Shown here one piece after another: positions 44,994 through 55,507 of a DNA stretch of 64,000 nt. How positions within the stretch are numbered: the first letter of the stretch is position 1; each line of letters starts with the position of its first letter. The notes below the pieces were generated by a model, which was given only the letters and a program-made list of their open reading frames with translations, ran no database searches and was not told the origin of the DNA. Source of the stretch: Chitinophaga flava. Lineage in GTDB: Bacteria > Bacteroidota > Bacteroidia > Chitinophagales > Chitinophagaceae. Location: positions 1,922,001 through 1,986,000 of the forward strand of contig NZ_QFFJ01000001.1 in the NCBI RefSeq assembly GCF_003308995.1. Reading direction: 5' to 3'. The position numbers and the translations under genes were made by a program.

Positions 44994-46181
44994 TTATTTA
45001 TGTTGGCTTCTATCTATATTCTCCATAACAAGTGCTGCTGCGCCCAGCCTCTCCGCAGCATAGCCCAGTGACGAAATTTTTATCTCTACATTCTCAGCAA
45101 TTTTTGGTATACAGTGCTCATTCAATGCGTGCTGTACGGGCGCCAGCCATAACTTACCAGCCTTCGTTCCCCGTCCGCTCAATATCACCAGTTTAGGGTT
45201 AAACAGATGGATCAGTATCGCGATCCCCCTGCCTATATGATACCCCGCCTCCGATAATAACTCTACCGCATATTTATCTCCCTTGATCGCCGCATCCATA
45301 ATCTGATGATAAGTGGCGATCCTGTTTTCCATCGACAGATTTTTCATAACCGTGGTCCGGCCATCCCGGATACCGGCCATCGCTTTTTCTGCAATCACCG
45401 ACAACGATGTTTCTGTTTCCAGACAACCCATCTTACCACAACTGCAGATCTTATTGTTGGTGAACAAAGGAATATGACTGAATTCACCGGCGAATCCGTT
45501 TTCTCCACGGAAAAGACTGCCATTCAAGACCATACCCAAACCAATGCCCCAGCCAATATTCACCACCAAAGCATGCTGCCGGCTGCGGGCCTCGCCCAGC
45601 TTCCATTCCGCCAGTGCTATCAGGCTCGAATCATTATCTATGATCACCGGTACACCGGTTACCAACTCCAAATATTCGTTAATACTGTTGACAGACGTGT
45701 CAAAGAAAGAATAGTTGACACCCTTCGTCACATCTACAAATCCCGGCATGCCAATACCAATGCCGGCAAACTTATCTCTGGGAATACCCGATTGCTCAAT
45801 GACCTGCTTTAACTCCTGCCCCAGTATGGAAATACCATCCGGATGAGCAGATAAATTCAATTCCAGTACATGCTCTTCTCCAATCAGTTTGTTGCCCATG
45901 TCCAGTATACATATACTGGTCATAAACTGGTCCATCGCCACAGAAAGTATATACATGTAATCCTGCCGCACAGAATACATCTGCGGCCTGCGTCCTCCGG
46001 TAGAAATGGCATACCCCGATTCCATCACCAATCCCTCTTTCACCAGCTCATTTAATGCCTTGGTCGTATGCGGAAGACTCTTACCGGTCAACTGCGTCAG
46101 GTCGGTACAGGACAACTCCTTGCTGAAATAAAGGTGTTTTAGTATTGTCTTCTTGAATAACTCTTGGCGATCAGACACCAT
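44994..46181 (-). CDS. ROK family transcriptional regulator/sugar-kinase-like protein
   Basis: 395 residues from ATG 46181; a GTG nine codons upstream (46208) is an alternative. N-terminal winged helix (ELSCTDLTQLTGKSLPHTTKALNELVKEGLVMESG in pieces, about 10-65), then the ROK fold: GIGIGMPGFVD, VPVIIDNDSSLIALAEW, HALVVNIGWGIGLGMVLNG, and the Cys-rich zinc motif CSCGKMGCLETETS. ROK repressors such as NagC or XylR respond to a sugar or sugar phosphate. It is upstream of the SusC/SusD pair in the same direction, so it probably controls it. Confidence 0.88.
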   Translation of the reverse strand: MVSDRQELFKKTILKHLYFSKELSCTDLTQLTGKSLPHTTKALNELVKEGLVMESGYAISTGGRRPQMYSVRQDYMYILSVAMDQFMTSICILDMGNKLIGEEHVLELNLSAHPDGISILGQELKQVIEQSGIPRDKFAGIGIGMPGFVDVTKGVNYSFFDTSVNSINEYLELVTGVPVIIDNDSSLIALAEWKLGEARSRQHALVVNIGWGIGLGMVLNGSLFRGENGFAGEFSHIPLFTNNKICSCGKMGCLETETSLSVIAEKAMAGIRDGRTTVMKNLSMENRIATYHQIMDAAIKGDKYAVELLSEAGYHIGRGIAILIHLFNPKLVILSGRGTKAGKLWLAPVQHALNEHCIPKIAENVEIKISSLGYAAERLGAAALVMENIDRSQHK

Positions 46182-46468
46182 CTTGATTGATAATTTTGCA
46201 CTGGTCACAATTTAATAACAAGCGATCTTTCTATACGTGAAAATCTGGTTCAAGATAGGTAAACTTTCTAAAATCAAACAAGAACTTCCATGAAAATTTT
46301 AATTAGTTTGATATAATTATCAAAATTTTGCTTGAAGTTATTATGTAATTGTTAATTCTGTATTAGAAATAGATAACTGTGATGTAGTAACTGTGATTTA
46401 ATATGATGAATGCTGATGCTCCTGATGAGCGAAGACAAGAGGGAACGAAGAGAGGGATATTATTGTTA

Positions 46469-47458
46469 TTATTTTACCGTGCCAGGGGTTATACCAAACT
46501 TCTTCCTGAAAGCAGTACCAAAATGCTGGACAGAAGAATAGCCCAGCTCCTCCGCTACATCTTTAATAGCCTCGCCGGAAAGGATACGCTCCTTTGCTGT
46601 ACTTAACCGTACATCCGCAAGCACCCCGAAAACCGTATTATTAAACAATTCCTTAAAGCCGTTCTTCAGCTTAAACGTATTGATACCAGCAATAGTAGCC
46701 AGCTGCTCCAGAGAAGGAGGTTCCGCCATATGTGACAGCAGATATTCACGCGCATAAAGGATACGTTCCTTTTCATAAGCCGAACGGATAACCGTCTGCT
46801 GCTGCCGCTGACCAGCCTTGTCAAAAGCCTCCGCCTGTAAGGTCAGCAGCTCCAGACACTTGGCCTGCAGAAACAACAATTTCAGCCCGCCGGTGAATCT
46901 ACATTGCATAATATCCTGTAAACACTGATGCATTGGCATCGTAATAGGAATATTTTCTGCCCCCAGATCGCCATGCTGGCCTTTATCCACTTTCTCCAGA
47001 AACCGTTGCATCGTGGCCGTAGTATGCTGCGCCAGCTCTAAAAAACGACTGCGGGAAAAATGTACCTCAAAAAAACGGAAAGGTTTACCATGCGTATAAT
47101 TAATACTACAATCAAATTCCGGGATATACACAATATTATTTTCATTCGCACGGAAGTTGTAAGTACGGCCACAGGCATGGTTTTCCACTACCCCTTCGCC
47201 TTCGAGGGCAAAATGCAGCTCCACCGTATCAGGCATATCCTCAGACCGTACCCTGAATTGATAATGTTTTAACCGCATATCTCCATACACAATGTAGATA
47301 TCGGGTAATGTAAGCTCCACCAACTCCAGGTCACCAAAGGAAAAGCTGAGCTTCTCCCGCCGCTCCCTCACCAGCAACGGTTCCTGACTACCACCCAGCG
47401 AAAAAGACCGGCTGAGCTCCTGCCATCCCCCTCTCTGATCACTTATTATCATTCCCAT
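46469..47458 (-). CDS. AraC family transcriptional regulator
   Basis: 329 residues from ATG 47458; a GTG at 47494 would add 12 residues. The N-terminal ~200 residues are a cupin-like sensor region (FRVRSEDMPDTVELHFALEGEGVVENHACGRTYNFRANE in pieces, FRFFEVHFSRSRFLELA). The C-terminal ~95 residues carry the AraC DNA-binding domain (SLEQLATIAGINTFKLKNGFKELF and IKDVAEELGYSSVQHFGTAFRKKFGITPG as split motifs). It sits between the ROK gene and the sensor/LuxR gene, all on the minus strand. Confidence 0.88.
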   Translation of the reverse strand: MGMIISDQRGGWQELSRSFSLGGSQEPLLVRERREKLSFSFGDLELVELTLPDIYIVYGDMRLKHYQFRVRSEDMPDTVELHFALEGEGVVENHACGRTYNFRANENNIVYIPEFDCSINYTHGKPFRFFEVHFSRSRFLELAQHTTATMQRFLEKVDKGQHGDLGAENIPITMPMHQCLQDIMQCRFTGGLKLLFLQAKCLELLTLQAEAFDKAGQRQQQTVIRSAYEKERILYAREYLLSHMAEPPSLEQLATIAGINTFKLKNGFKELFNNTVFGVLADVRLSTAKERILSGEAIKDVAEELGYSSVQHFGTAFRKKFGITPGTVK

Positions 47459-47602
47459 AAATACTTCTTTAGATATAAAATTTCTCCTTCTCACACCGAT
47501 TTCACCACTACCTGATCAACCATTCCCGTTACCACGGCCGGCAAACACACAGGCTGGACGTTCTCAAAAAATTCCTTCTGTTGATACCCATAATACATCC
47601 CG

Positions 47603-50494
47603 TTATATGGTATGAAAAAAATCAGTCATCTGCTGTTCGGTAGGCAGGTTCAGTTTCTTCCGCAAACGATATCGTTTGATCTCCACGCCCCGCACGGATA
47701 TGGCCATCAGCTGCGCAATCTCTTTACTGGACAACTTCAGCTGCAGGTAAGCACACAATTTCAGATCTGTATTCGTCAGCACCGGATATCTGGTCTTCAG
47801 TTTCTTCAGAAAATTATTATTGATCTCATCAAAATGTGAAGCAAACTGCTCCCAGTTGGCATTATTCTTTTCCACATCACCCAGCAACAAAAGCGCATTT
47901 TTGATTTCCGGGTTGTTACCATTTTTTTTGTAAACGCTGGCCAGAATGTCTTTTACCTTTACCAGGGCATCTTCTTTTTCTACGAGATGCAGCGAAGCAT
48001 CTGCCAGTGCATTGTTTTTAAAACGGATCTCGCTGGCCAGCTTTTCATTTTGTAGTTCGATGATCTCCTTCTCATTTTTCTCCAGCTCCAGCTGATATAT
48101 ATATTTAAGACGGTTCTGTTCTTCATCAAAACGACGTTGCTGTATGGCCAGGTTCCGTTGCTGCCAGCGATGTAACAGATACAACAAGGCAAGGAACAAC
48201 AGTCCATAAATAATATAGGCCCAGACGGTTTTGTACCAGGCCGCCATTACGATGAAGCGGTAACTGATTACTTCCGATTCATGCCCCAGGTTGTCATGTG
48301 CTTTTACTTTGAACACATAATTTCCTTCAGGCAGGTTCGTATAGTCTTTCTCTGGCCGCGATGACCAGGCCGACCAGCGGCTGTCGTAGCCTTCGAGCTG
48401 ATAACTGTATTCAATATTGTTTTGTTGTCCGTATGCCGGTGAACTGTATTCAAAATGAAACGAGTTGTATCCTTTGGGAAGAGCCATCACCTGTTGTTCA
48501 CCCTGGCGGTAACCTTTGGCAGTCCGGTCGAAATAACCGCCAAATATCAGGCTGTCGGATTTGCCGAGGGCTCTCACCTGTCCCAGCAGAATGCGTACAT
48601 TTTGTTTGTTGCCTGCATATTTTTCATAGTTCAGCTGGATCATGCCTTTTTCGGAGCCGATGAAAATATTCTCCTTATTATAAGGATAGATGTTTTCGAA
48701 ACCCAGTAGTATTTTACCATCCAGTTCCGGGATATAGGTGATGGTAAAGGGTTTGCCGCCGGAAGGCTGATGGAAGTTGACCACACCTATTTTTTTACCG
48801 CTGCAGAACCAGATATTACCTTCTGCATCTTCATTCAGATAACGTATCTCCATATCACCAAATACCGGCTTCAGAAAAGCAGAAGGCACAAAACGTCCGG
48901 TAGCAGCATCAAACTCATAGATCCCTTTAACGGTACCAAACACTACTCTGTTCTTCACTTTAAAAACAAAGTTGTTCAATGCAGAAGGCAGGCCGGCACT
49001 ATCGGTAAACAGCTGAAAGGACAGCGTTTTACGGTCAGCGGCCGGATGCAACTGATAAACACCGCGATAAGGATGGGAAGCCCAGATGGTATTGTTGTTG
49101 TCTATCTCCAGAAAACGGATGGATTCCTGCAGACCGGGTACCATTCCTTTGTCTGTAAACCGGCCCTGGTCGTACTCCAGCAGCCGCAACCCCGCATAGG
49201 TACCTGCCAGCACCTGAGCAGACGGATATACCGACGACATAGGCTTAAACAGCCAGGTACCAGGCCCGTAAGCCAAAGGATGACTGCTATTATTCTTAAC
49301 TTCAAAACAACCAATATGCTCCCCCATCAGCAGCTGTCCGTTGACTTCATCGAAACGCCATACCTCATGCTGCCCGCTGGTAATACGGGTAAAATCACCC
49401 TTTGAAAAACTCAGGTCTCCGCTGCCCGACAAAGGCACATAATAGGCGCCGTCTGAGGTGGCGATGTACAATTCTCCCTTGTAGATTCTGGCAGAATAAC
49501 CAGAAACCTCATTGGTTTTATTGGGACTGATATATTTAATAGCTGCATTGTAAGCGATAAAACTGATGCCGTTATTTAATCCTGCCCACAGGTTGTTATC
49601 TCTGTCGAGGAAAACACTGAGTACATTATTATTCTGCAGTCCTTCTGTCCGGGAGATCTTTTGTACAATGCGTCCGTTAAAATCCATGACCAGACAGCCT
49701 TCTGAAGTAGTGGCTGCCACCAGCTCTCCCGCGTTGATTCTGGTACATACCGACAGGTTCACATTGGCAGGTGGCTTGCTGTCCTGACGATGAATAACGC
49801 CCTGAGCATCCAGCAGAAAGAGACCATTGGTCTGAGTGGCGATCAGCAGGCTATCCTGGCCGATAGACAACATGCCCGAAATCAGCACATTATTCATGGG
49901 CTGCTGTGTGATCACCGGTTTCCATTCATTCCGCTCCAGTTGCAACAGACCGCTGGCCTTATCTTGTGCATACAGTTTGTTACCTGCTTTTCGCAGATAC
50001 ATCCATTCGCTGGTGGTAGTATATACCTTGATGCTGTTGTTGTGGTATTCCATGATACGGTCCGACGCCTGGAAAAAAACCGACTCCCCAAACAGCTCTA
50101 TCCGCCAGATGTCCGCGAATCTGTTCTGCGATTTTGGCAGTAATTGTTTGAGGGAGGTATAGGTGAGTACTCCGTTTTTTCCCTGGGAGAAATACCCGAT
50201 TTCATCCTGACCGCCCACATATACGCGGTCGGCAGCGTCCATGGCCAGCGCGCGGACGATGGTCTTATTCGGTAACGGATATACGTTCCAGTGACTACCG
50301 TCGTAAGTCAGCATGCCTTCATTGTTGGCGAAATACATCATCCCCCTGCTATCCTGACGGATATCCCAGGTTTGCGTGCCTGCCTTAAAATCAGTTTTGC
50401 TGTAATTAATGATCTGCGGTAACCCTATTGTATTTTGTCCGGCACAGGTAAACGTGTATAGGCATAATAAGATAAGCAACCCTACTTTTCTCAT
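47603..50494 (-). CDS. Sensor-propeller/LuxR hybrid regulator of the divergent PUL
   Basis: 963 residues from ATG 50494 (an earlier in-frame ATG at 50557 adds 21). Signal peptide ending TCAGQ, then about 14 Reg_prop beta-propeller repeats (about 30-690, e.g. VFLDRDNNLWAGLNNGISFI), a Y_Y_Y domain (about 700-765), a membrane segment WAYIIYGLLFLALLYLLH, a coiled coil, and a C-terminal LuxR helix-turn-helix with LSSKEIAQLMAISVRGVEIKR. It therefore spans the membrane and puts a LuxR domain in the cytoplasm, without a kinase. Divergent from the beta-glucan SusC gene, it is the likely regulator of that locus. Confidence 0.88.
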   Translation of the reverse strand: MRKVGLLILLCLYTFTCAGQNTIGLPQIINYSKTDFKAGTQTWDIRQDSRGMMYFANNEGMLTYDGSHWNVYPLPNKTIVRALAMDAADRVYVGGQDEIGYFSQGKNGVLTYTSLKQLLPKSQNRFADIWRIELFGESVFFQASDRIMEYHNNSIKVYTTTSEWMYLRKAGNKLYAQDKASGLLQLERNEWKPVITQQPMNNVLISGMLSIGQDSLLIATQTNGLFLLDAQGVIHRQDSKPPANVNLSVCTRINAGELVAATTSEGCLVMDFNGRIVQKISRTEGLQNNNVLSVFLDRDNNLWAGLNNGISFIAYNAAIKYISPNKTNEVSGYSARIYKGELYIATSDGAYYVPLSGSGDLSFSKGDFTRITSGQHEVWRFDEVNGQLLMGEHIGCFEVKNNSSHPLAYGPGTWLFKPMSSVYPSAQVLAGTYAGLRLLEYDQGRFTDKGMVPGLQESIRFLEIDNNNTIWASHPYRGVYQLHPAADRKTLSFQLFTDSAGLPSALNNFVFKVKNRVVFGTVKGIYEFDAATGRFVPSAFLKPVFGDMEIRYLNEDAEGNIWFCSGKKIGVVNFHQPSGGKPFTITYIPELDGKILLGFENIYPYNKENIFIGSEKGMIQLNYEKYAGNKQNVRILLGQVRALGKSDSLIFGGYFDRTAKGYRQGEQQVMALPKGYNSFHFEYSSPAYGQQNNIEYSYQLEGYDSRWSAWSSRPEKDYTNLPEGNYVFKVKAHDNLGHESEVISYRFIVMAAWYKTVWAYIIYGLLFLALLYLLHRWQQRNLAIQQRRFDEEQNRLKYIYQLELEKNEKEIIELQNEKLASEIRFKNNALADASLHLVEKEDALVKVKDILASVYKKNGNNPEIKNALLLLGDVEKNNANWEQFASHFDEINNNFLKKLKTRYPVLTNTDLKLCAYLQLKLSSKEIAQLMAISVRGVEIKRYRLRKKLNLPTEQQMTDFFHTI

Positions 50495-50516
50495 GAAATG
50501 AAGATATAAAATTAGG

Positions 50517-50581
50517 ATGATGTAGTAATGATGTAGTGAAAATTTATTGATAATCAACGAACTGAATAATTATGATGTAGT
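50517..50581. repeat. Three helically phased ATGATGTAGT direct repeats
   Basis: Copies at 50517-50526, 50528-50537 and 50572-50581, in the gap between the propeller/LuxR gene (starting 50494) and the SusC gene (starting 50755). The offsets are 11 and 44 bases, multiples of one helix turn. A related GTGATGTAGT copy is at 46379-46388, upstream of the ROK gene. They look like regulator-binding sites. Confidence 0.55.
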
Positions 50582-50754
50582 AGAGATGTACTCCATTTGT
50601 TTGGGCACCAAAAGAGATCCTATAATTTTACCACATCCAGAACAACAATCCTGTCAACTAAAATCAAAACCGGAATCTCTAAAAAAACTGAAAAGACCAT
50701 CAGCATCATCACGCGACATCTATTCCGTATGAAACTGTAAAAACTAACTCACGT

Positions 50755-53700
50755 ATGAAAAAAATTCTTCAATGCATGCTGGTGCCTGTACTGTTATTGT
50801 TTGCCAATATGTCATGGGCACAGAACATTACGGTCACTGGTAAAGTAACCGATGAAAAGGGGGAAGCCATCCCCGGAGCATCGATTGTATCCCGCAATAG
50901 TAAGACAGCTGTTGCCGCCAATCCGGACGGGTCCTTCCGTATCAGCGTTATCCCGGGTGAAAAAAAACTCCAGGTATCTGCCATCGGATTTGTACAACAG
51001 GAAGTGGCCATCACAGCAGCTCCCCTGCGTATCGTGCTGCAAACCGCCGCCAGTGAGCTGAACGAAATACTGGTGGTAGGTTATGGTACCCAGAAAGTAA
51101 CCAAAGTATCCGGCGCCGTTACTACCGTTAAAGGTGCCGACATCGCCGCCCTCAGACCGGTAAGGCCCGAAGAAGCCCTCCAGGGCCGAGCTTCCGGTGT
51201 CAGCGTAATACAAACCGGATCACCAGGCGCCAAACCAACTGTACTCGTGAGAGGTATCCCCTCCTACAACGGAACAGATCCCCTCGTCATTATCGATGGA
51301 GTGATGCAATCACTCGATGACCTCAACGCCATCAATGCCTCAGATATCGAATCCATGAACGTACTCAAAGATGCCGCCACCACGGCCATCTACGGCGTAA
51401 AAGGCGGCAACGGCGTTATCGTTGTCACCACCCGCAGTGGTAAAAGGAACCAGAAATCAGAGCTGAACGTCAACGCCAACTATGGCACCCAGGAAGTCAT
51501 GAGAATGATGCCCGTGCTCAACGCCGCAGAATACGGCGCTATCATCAACGAAGGCAGCGTAGCTTCCGGCGGCAATATCATCTTCTCCGACCTCAGCAAA
51601 CTGGGCGCCGGCACCAACTGGCAAAAAGAAATCTTCCACCGCGCACCAATCATGAACTACAACGCCAGCGCACGCGGTGGCAGCGATAAAATGACCTACT
51701 TCGTTTCCGCAGGATACATGGCCCAGGATGGTATCGTAGGCGGCGGCAGCAAATCCAATTTCAACAGAATCAATGCCACAGCCAACCTCTCCTTCGACAT
51801 CACCAAAAGGCTGAAATTTATTCTCAACACCAGCTTCACTAATATCAAAAGCAAAGGGCTGGCGGAAAATTCCTTCAACTCCATCATCGGTAGTGCACTC
51901 AACTTCGACCCTACCATACCGGTATATAATGAAACCAATACTGTAGGCAAATACAGCTATAGCAATCTGCTGCTGTCCGAAATCTTCAACCCGCTCACCA
52001 AACTGGAAAACACCTACAACCTCAACAACGGCAACAAACTGTTTGGGAAAGCGGAACTGCAGTATGATGTGATCAAAAACCTGAAACTCACCGGCCGCTT
52101 CGGTTATACCAACTGGGACAATACCAGCAAAACATTTACGCCGCTGGCCTTCTACGGACCACTCAATGTGGAAAACACCATGAATGCCGACGGTACCCCT
52201 GTGGTTATCAAAAATGGTCTGGGTGGCATTTCCTCCAGCGCCCACAACAGCGTGAGCCAAAGCAAAAACAATGACTTCAGCTTCACCGCTGAAGCTTTTG
52301 CCAACTACACCTTCCAGGTAAAAGAATATCACCATTTTGATGTAGTAGCCGGTGGCTCCATGTACAAAACCACTTCCAGCGGCATCACCGCTACCGCACA
52401 GGACGTGCCTTACAACTCCTGGGCCCTGGCAGACCTCAGCGCCGCCACCGGCACCAACTCTGCCGGCGTGATATATTTCAGGGACACCGTGATCAATGGC
52501 GTCTCCACACAGGTACGCGACTCCCGCGGCGATGTAGCTCCTAACCTCAACGCCCGTACGAATAGCAACTACTACTCCTTCCGTCGTAATCTCTCTTACT
52601 TTGGCCGTATCAACTACGATTACAAAGACAAATATCTCGCTTCCTTCACCGCCAGAAGGGACGGCTCCTTCGCATTCGGTATCAACAACCCGTTTGCTAA
52701 CTTCTTCTCCGGTTCTGCCGGCTGGGTAACCTCCCAGGAAGACTTCTTCCACTCTGACTTTATCAACTTCCTGAAAATAAGAGGTAGTTATGGTACAGTA
52801 GGTAACGAAAGCGTAAGACCTCCTATCGTTAAAGTAAGCATCGGTGGCCCTAATTACAATGGTGGTAACAACAACGGCTATACGTTTGGAAATACCTTCG
52901 TTCCCGGCTCCACCATTGCTTCCTATGCCAATCCCAACATCAACTGGGAAAAACAGACACAAGGCAACATCGGCTTCGACATCACCTTCTATAAAAATAA
53001 ATTCTCTGTATCCGCAGACTATTTCCGCAAAGAAGTAAAAGGGCTGCTGTTCCAACCATCAGTATCCCTTTACATGGGTACTGCTGATGTACCGAATGCC
53101 AACATCGGCTCCACCCGCAGCAGTGGCATGGAAATAACCGTAGGTTATAACGAAACGATCGGACGCGATCTGAAACTGAATACCAACGTCAATTTCACCA
53201 CCTTCCGTAGTATCGTAACCGCCACCAATACAGATAATAGCTCCTACATAGAAGGAGGTAACTACTTCAATGGTGTGTCTCAAAACGTGACCCGCTTTGA
53301 AACCGGTAAAGCGCCCGGCTATTTCTATGGTTATAAAACCGATGGCCTGTTCCAATCACAGGATGAAATCGCGAAAGCGCCCAAACAGGACGGTGCCCAG
53401 CCCGGCGACATCCGCTATATAGACGTGAACGGTGATGGTGTTATCAACGCAAAAGATCAAACACAGATCGGTAACCCCTTTCCTAAATTCACCCTCGGAT
53501 GGAACCTGTCTCTCGCCTACAAACAATTTGATCTTAACGTGTTCACCTATGCTTCTGTAGGCAACGACGTTTACAGGGCCTACGAAAGAAACGCCAACTA
53601 TACCAATAAATTCAGGGACATACTCGACAGATGGACAGGCCCGGGAAGCACCAACGATGCCCGTCATCCGCGCTATTCTTTCACTGATGGCAACAGCAAC

Positions 53701-53967
53701 ATCAGAGCTTCTGATCGTTATGTGGAAGATGGTTCTTTTGTGAAAGTCAAAAATATCCTGCTCGGCTATACGCTGTCCAAATCTTTCTTGCACAGAGCCG
53801 GCTTCTCACAGGCACACCTATACGTACAGGTAAAGAATGCGTTCACCTTTACAAAATATTCCGGATTTGATCCCGAAATAGCCGGCGCCATTATGAACAC
53901 CGGCGTGGACCGTGGCGCTTATCCACAGGCCCGTACCTGGTCTGTAGGCATTGATTTTAAACTGTAA
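50755..53967 (+). CDS. SusC/RagA family TonB-dependent outer-membrane transporter (beta-glucan PUL)
   Basis: 1070 residues. Signal peptide 1-22 (ending MSWAQ), CarboxypepD_reg-like domain (about 24-95), plug with ILVVGYGTQKVTKVSGAV and AIYGVKGGNGVIVVTT, then the barrel ending in VGIDFKL. First gene of a five-gene locus (SusC, SusD, two PKD lipoproteins, GH16). It imports oligosaccharides released by the surface glucanase. No clear -7 element was seen in its upstream gap, but phased repeats lie there. Confidence 0.93.
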   Translation: MKKILQCMLVPVLLLFANMSWAQNITVTGKVTDEKGEAIPGASIVSRNSKTAVAANPDGSFRISVIPGEKKLQVSAIGFVQQEVAITAAPLRIVLQTAASELNEILVVGYGTQKVTKVSGAVTTVKGADIAALRPVRPEEALQGRASGVSVIQTGSPGAKPTVLVRGIPSYNGTDPLVIIDGVMQSLDDLNAINASDIESMNVLKDAATTAIYGVKGGNGVIVVTTRSGKRNQKSELNVNANYGTQEVMRMMPVLNAAEYGAIINEGSVASGGNIIFSDLSKLGAGTNWQKEIFHRAPIMNYNASARGGSDKMTYFVSAGYMAQDGIVGGGSKSNFNRINATANLSFDITKRLKFILNTSFTNIKSKGLAENSFNSIIGSALNFDPTIPVYNETNTVGKYSYSNLLLSEIFNPLTKLENTYNLNNGNKLFGKAELQYDVIKNLKLTGRFGYTNWDNTSKTFTPLAFYGPLNVENTMNADGTPVVIKNGLGGISSSAHNSVSQSKNNDFSFTAEAFANYTFQVKEYHHFDVVAGGSMYKTTSSGITATAQDVPYNSWALADLSAATGTNSAGVIYFRDTVINGVSTQVRDSRGDVAPNLNARTNSNYYSFRRNLSYFGRINYDYKDKYLASFTARRDGSFAFGINNPFANFFSGSAGWVTSQEDFFHSDFINFLKIRGSYGTVGNESVRPPIVKVSIGGPNYNGGNNNGYTFGNTFVPGSTIASYANPNINWEKQTQGNIGFDITFYKNKFSVSADYFRKEVKGLLFQPSVSLYMGTADVPNANIGSTRSSGMEITVGYNETIGRDLKLNTNVNFTTFRSIVTATNTDNSSYIEGGNYFNGVSQNVTRFETGKAPGYFYGYKTDGLFQSQDEIAKAPKQDGAQPGDIRYIDVNGDGVINAKDQTQIGNPFPKFTLGWNLSLAYKQFDLNVFTYASVGNDVYRAYERNANYTNKFRDILDRWTGPGSTNDARHPRYSFTDGNSNIRASDRYVEDGSFVKVKNILLGYTLSKSFLHRAGFSQAHLYVQVKNAFTFTKYSGFDPEIAGAIMNTGVDRGAYPQARTWSVGIDFKL

Positions 53968-53989
53968 GAGCTAACGTAAAAAGAAGAAA

Positions 53990-55489
53990 ATGAAAAACTT
54001 ACTGCATATAACCGGACTGTTTATCACCATCGTGCTGCTGTCCTCCTGTAAAAAATGGGTAGACTACGACCCGCATGAAGACTATAACATCACCGATTTG
54101 GATTATCTCAAAACGACTGACGATTACAAGACAATGACGGTCAGCGTTTATTCCCCGCTGCAATGGCTCAACCAGACCGTTCCTATCGGTGATATTGCTT
54201 CCGACAACTCCGTTACCGGTGGCGAAAACGCTTCAGACGTACTGGGCCTGCAACAGATAGACGACTATACCCATACACCTAATAACGACTACCTCACCGA
54301 AATATGGAAGTCGGCTTATGAAGGTATCAACCGCGCCAACTACCTCACCCAGTATAAGGATAAGAACCCGACTGGTCTTAGCGTTGATTTCTCCGGTAAA
54401 GATGCGCTTTACGGAGAAGTGTATTTCCTGCGCGCCTATTATTATTTCACCCTGGTGAGATTTTTTGGTGATGTACCGCTGTTTTATGAGAGAAGGTTGA
54501 ACATGTCCGATTCCAGGACCCTCAAAAGATCACCACAGGCGGAAGTATATGCCCAGATTGAAAAAGACCTCAACGCCGCTATCGCTGCGCTGCCTACCTC
54601 CAATCCGCAGGCAGGCCGTGTGACACGTTATTCCGCACAGGCGCTGCTGGGTAAAGTACTGATCTATCAGAATAAATTCGATGCTGCTGCCACCATGCTG
54701 GAAAACGTGGTCAACGGGCCCTTTAACCTGGTGCCCAACTTCGCAGATATCTTCCTGCAGTCAGGTGAAAACGGTGCTGAGTCTGTATTTGAAATACAAT
54801 ACTCCAACCTCTTCCCTTACTACAACTGGGGCGCCGCCACCCGCGGCCAGGGCAACTATGCCGTACAACAATGCGGTATCCGTGGCCTCAACGGTTCCAG
54901 TCCCTATGCGCCAGGATGGAGTACCAACCTTCCTTCACAGGACCTCGCCAATGCATATGCCGCCGGCGACCAGCGCAAAGACGCTACCATCCTGGATATC
55001 GAAGCATATAAGACTGCCCACCCCGAGTACAATATCTCCTATCAGGTAGCTCCTTACAAAAATACAGGTCTGTACAATCAGAAGTATCTGCCCCGCAAAG
55101 GTGAGACTTCCGGTCAGCCAGAACTCAACTATCTCAACAACTACCGCACCATTCGTTTTGCTGAAGTGCTGCTGCTGGCCGCAGAAGCCAACAACCGCGC
55201 TACTACTGCCAACGATGCCAAAGCCAGGGATTATCTCAACAGAGTACGCCGCCGCGCTTTCCGCGATAACCTCCACGATGTTACCGCCTCCGGCACAGCC
55301 CTCAAACAAGCCATCTGGGACGAACGCAGGCTAGAACTGGCCATGGAAGGTGATCGTTTCTTTGACCTCGTAAGAACAGGTCGTGCCGCCACCATTATCA
55401 CAGGTTTTAAAGCAGGTAAAAATGAACTGTTCCCTATCCCGCAACTGGAAGTGAACATCTCTCAGCTGCCGCAAAACCCAGGTTACTAA
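53990..55489 (+). CDS. SusD/RagB-type glycan-binding lipoprotein
   Basis: 499 residues. Lipobox LLSSC (Cys about 20) after the signal, then the SusD fold: YEGINRANYLTQYKDKN, LRAYYYFTLVRFFGDVPLFY, and at the C terminus FAEVLLLAAEANNRA and WDERRLELAMEGDRFFDLVRTG. It starts 22 bases after the SusC stop. It forms the substrate-binding lid over the SusC barrel. Confidence 0.93.
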   Translation: MKNLLHITGLFITIVLLSSCKKWVDYDPHEDYNITDLDYLKTTDDYKTMTVSVYSPLQWLNQTVPIGDIASDNSVTGGENASDVLGLQQIDDYTHTPNNDYLTEIWKSAYEGINRANYLTQYKDKNPTGLSVDFSGKDALYGEVYFLRAYYYFTLVRFFGDVPLFYERRLNMSDSRTLKRSPQAEVYAQIEKDLNAAIAALPTSNPQAGRVTRYSAQALLGKVLIYQNKFDAAATMLENVVNGPFNLVPNFADIFLQSGENGAESVFEIQYSNLFPYYNWGAATRGQGNYAVQQCGIRGLNGSSPYAPGWSTNLPSQDLANAYAAGDQRKDATILDIEAYKTAHPEYNISYQVAPYKNTGLYNQKYLPRKGETSGQPELNYLNNYRTIRFAEVLLLAAEANNRATTANDAKARDYLNRVRRRAFRDNLHDVTASGTALKQAIWDERRLELAMEGDRFFDLVRTGRAATIITGFKAGKNELFPIPQLEVNISQLPQNPGY

Positions 55490-55507
55490 TCGCCTAAACT
55501 CCATCGC

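Noticed and set aside
51457..53055. 532-codon open frame on the minus strand
   Set aside because: It lies wholly antisense to the SusC gene, its translation has a shadow-like composition rich in V, G and E, and it has no domain. The SusC reading is certain.
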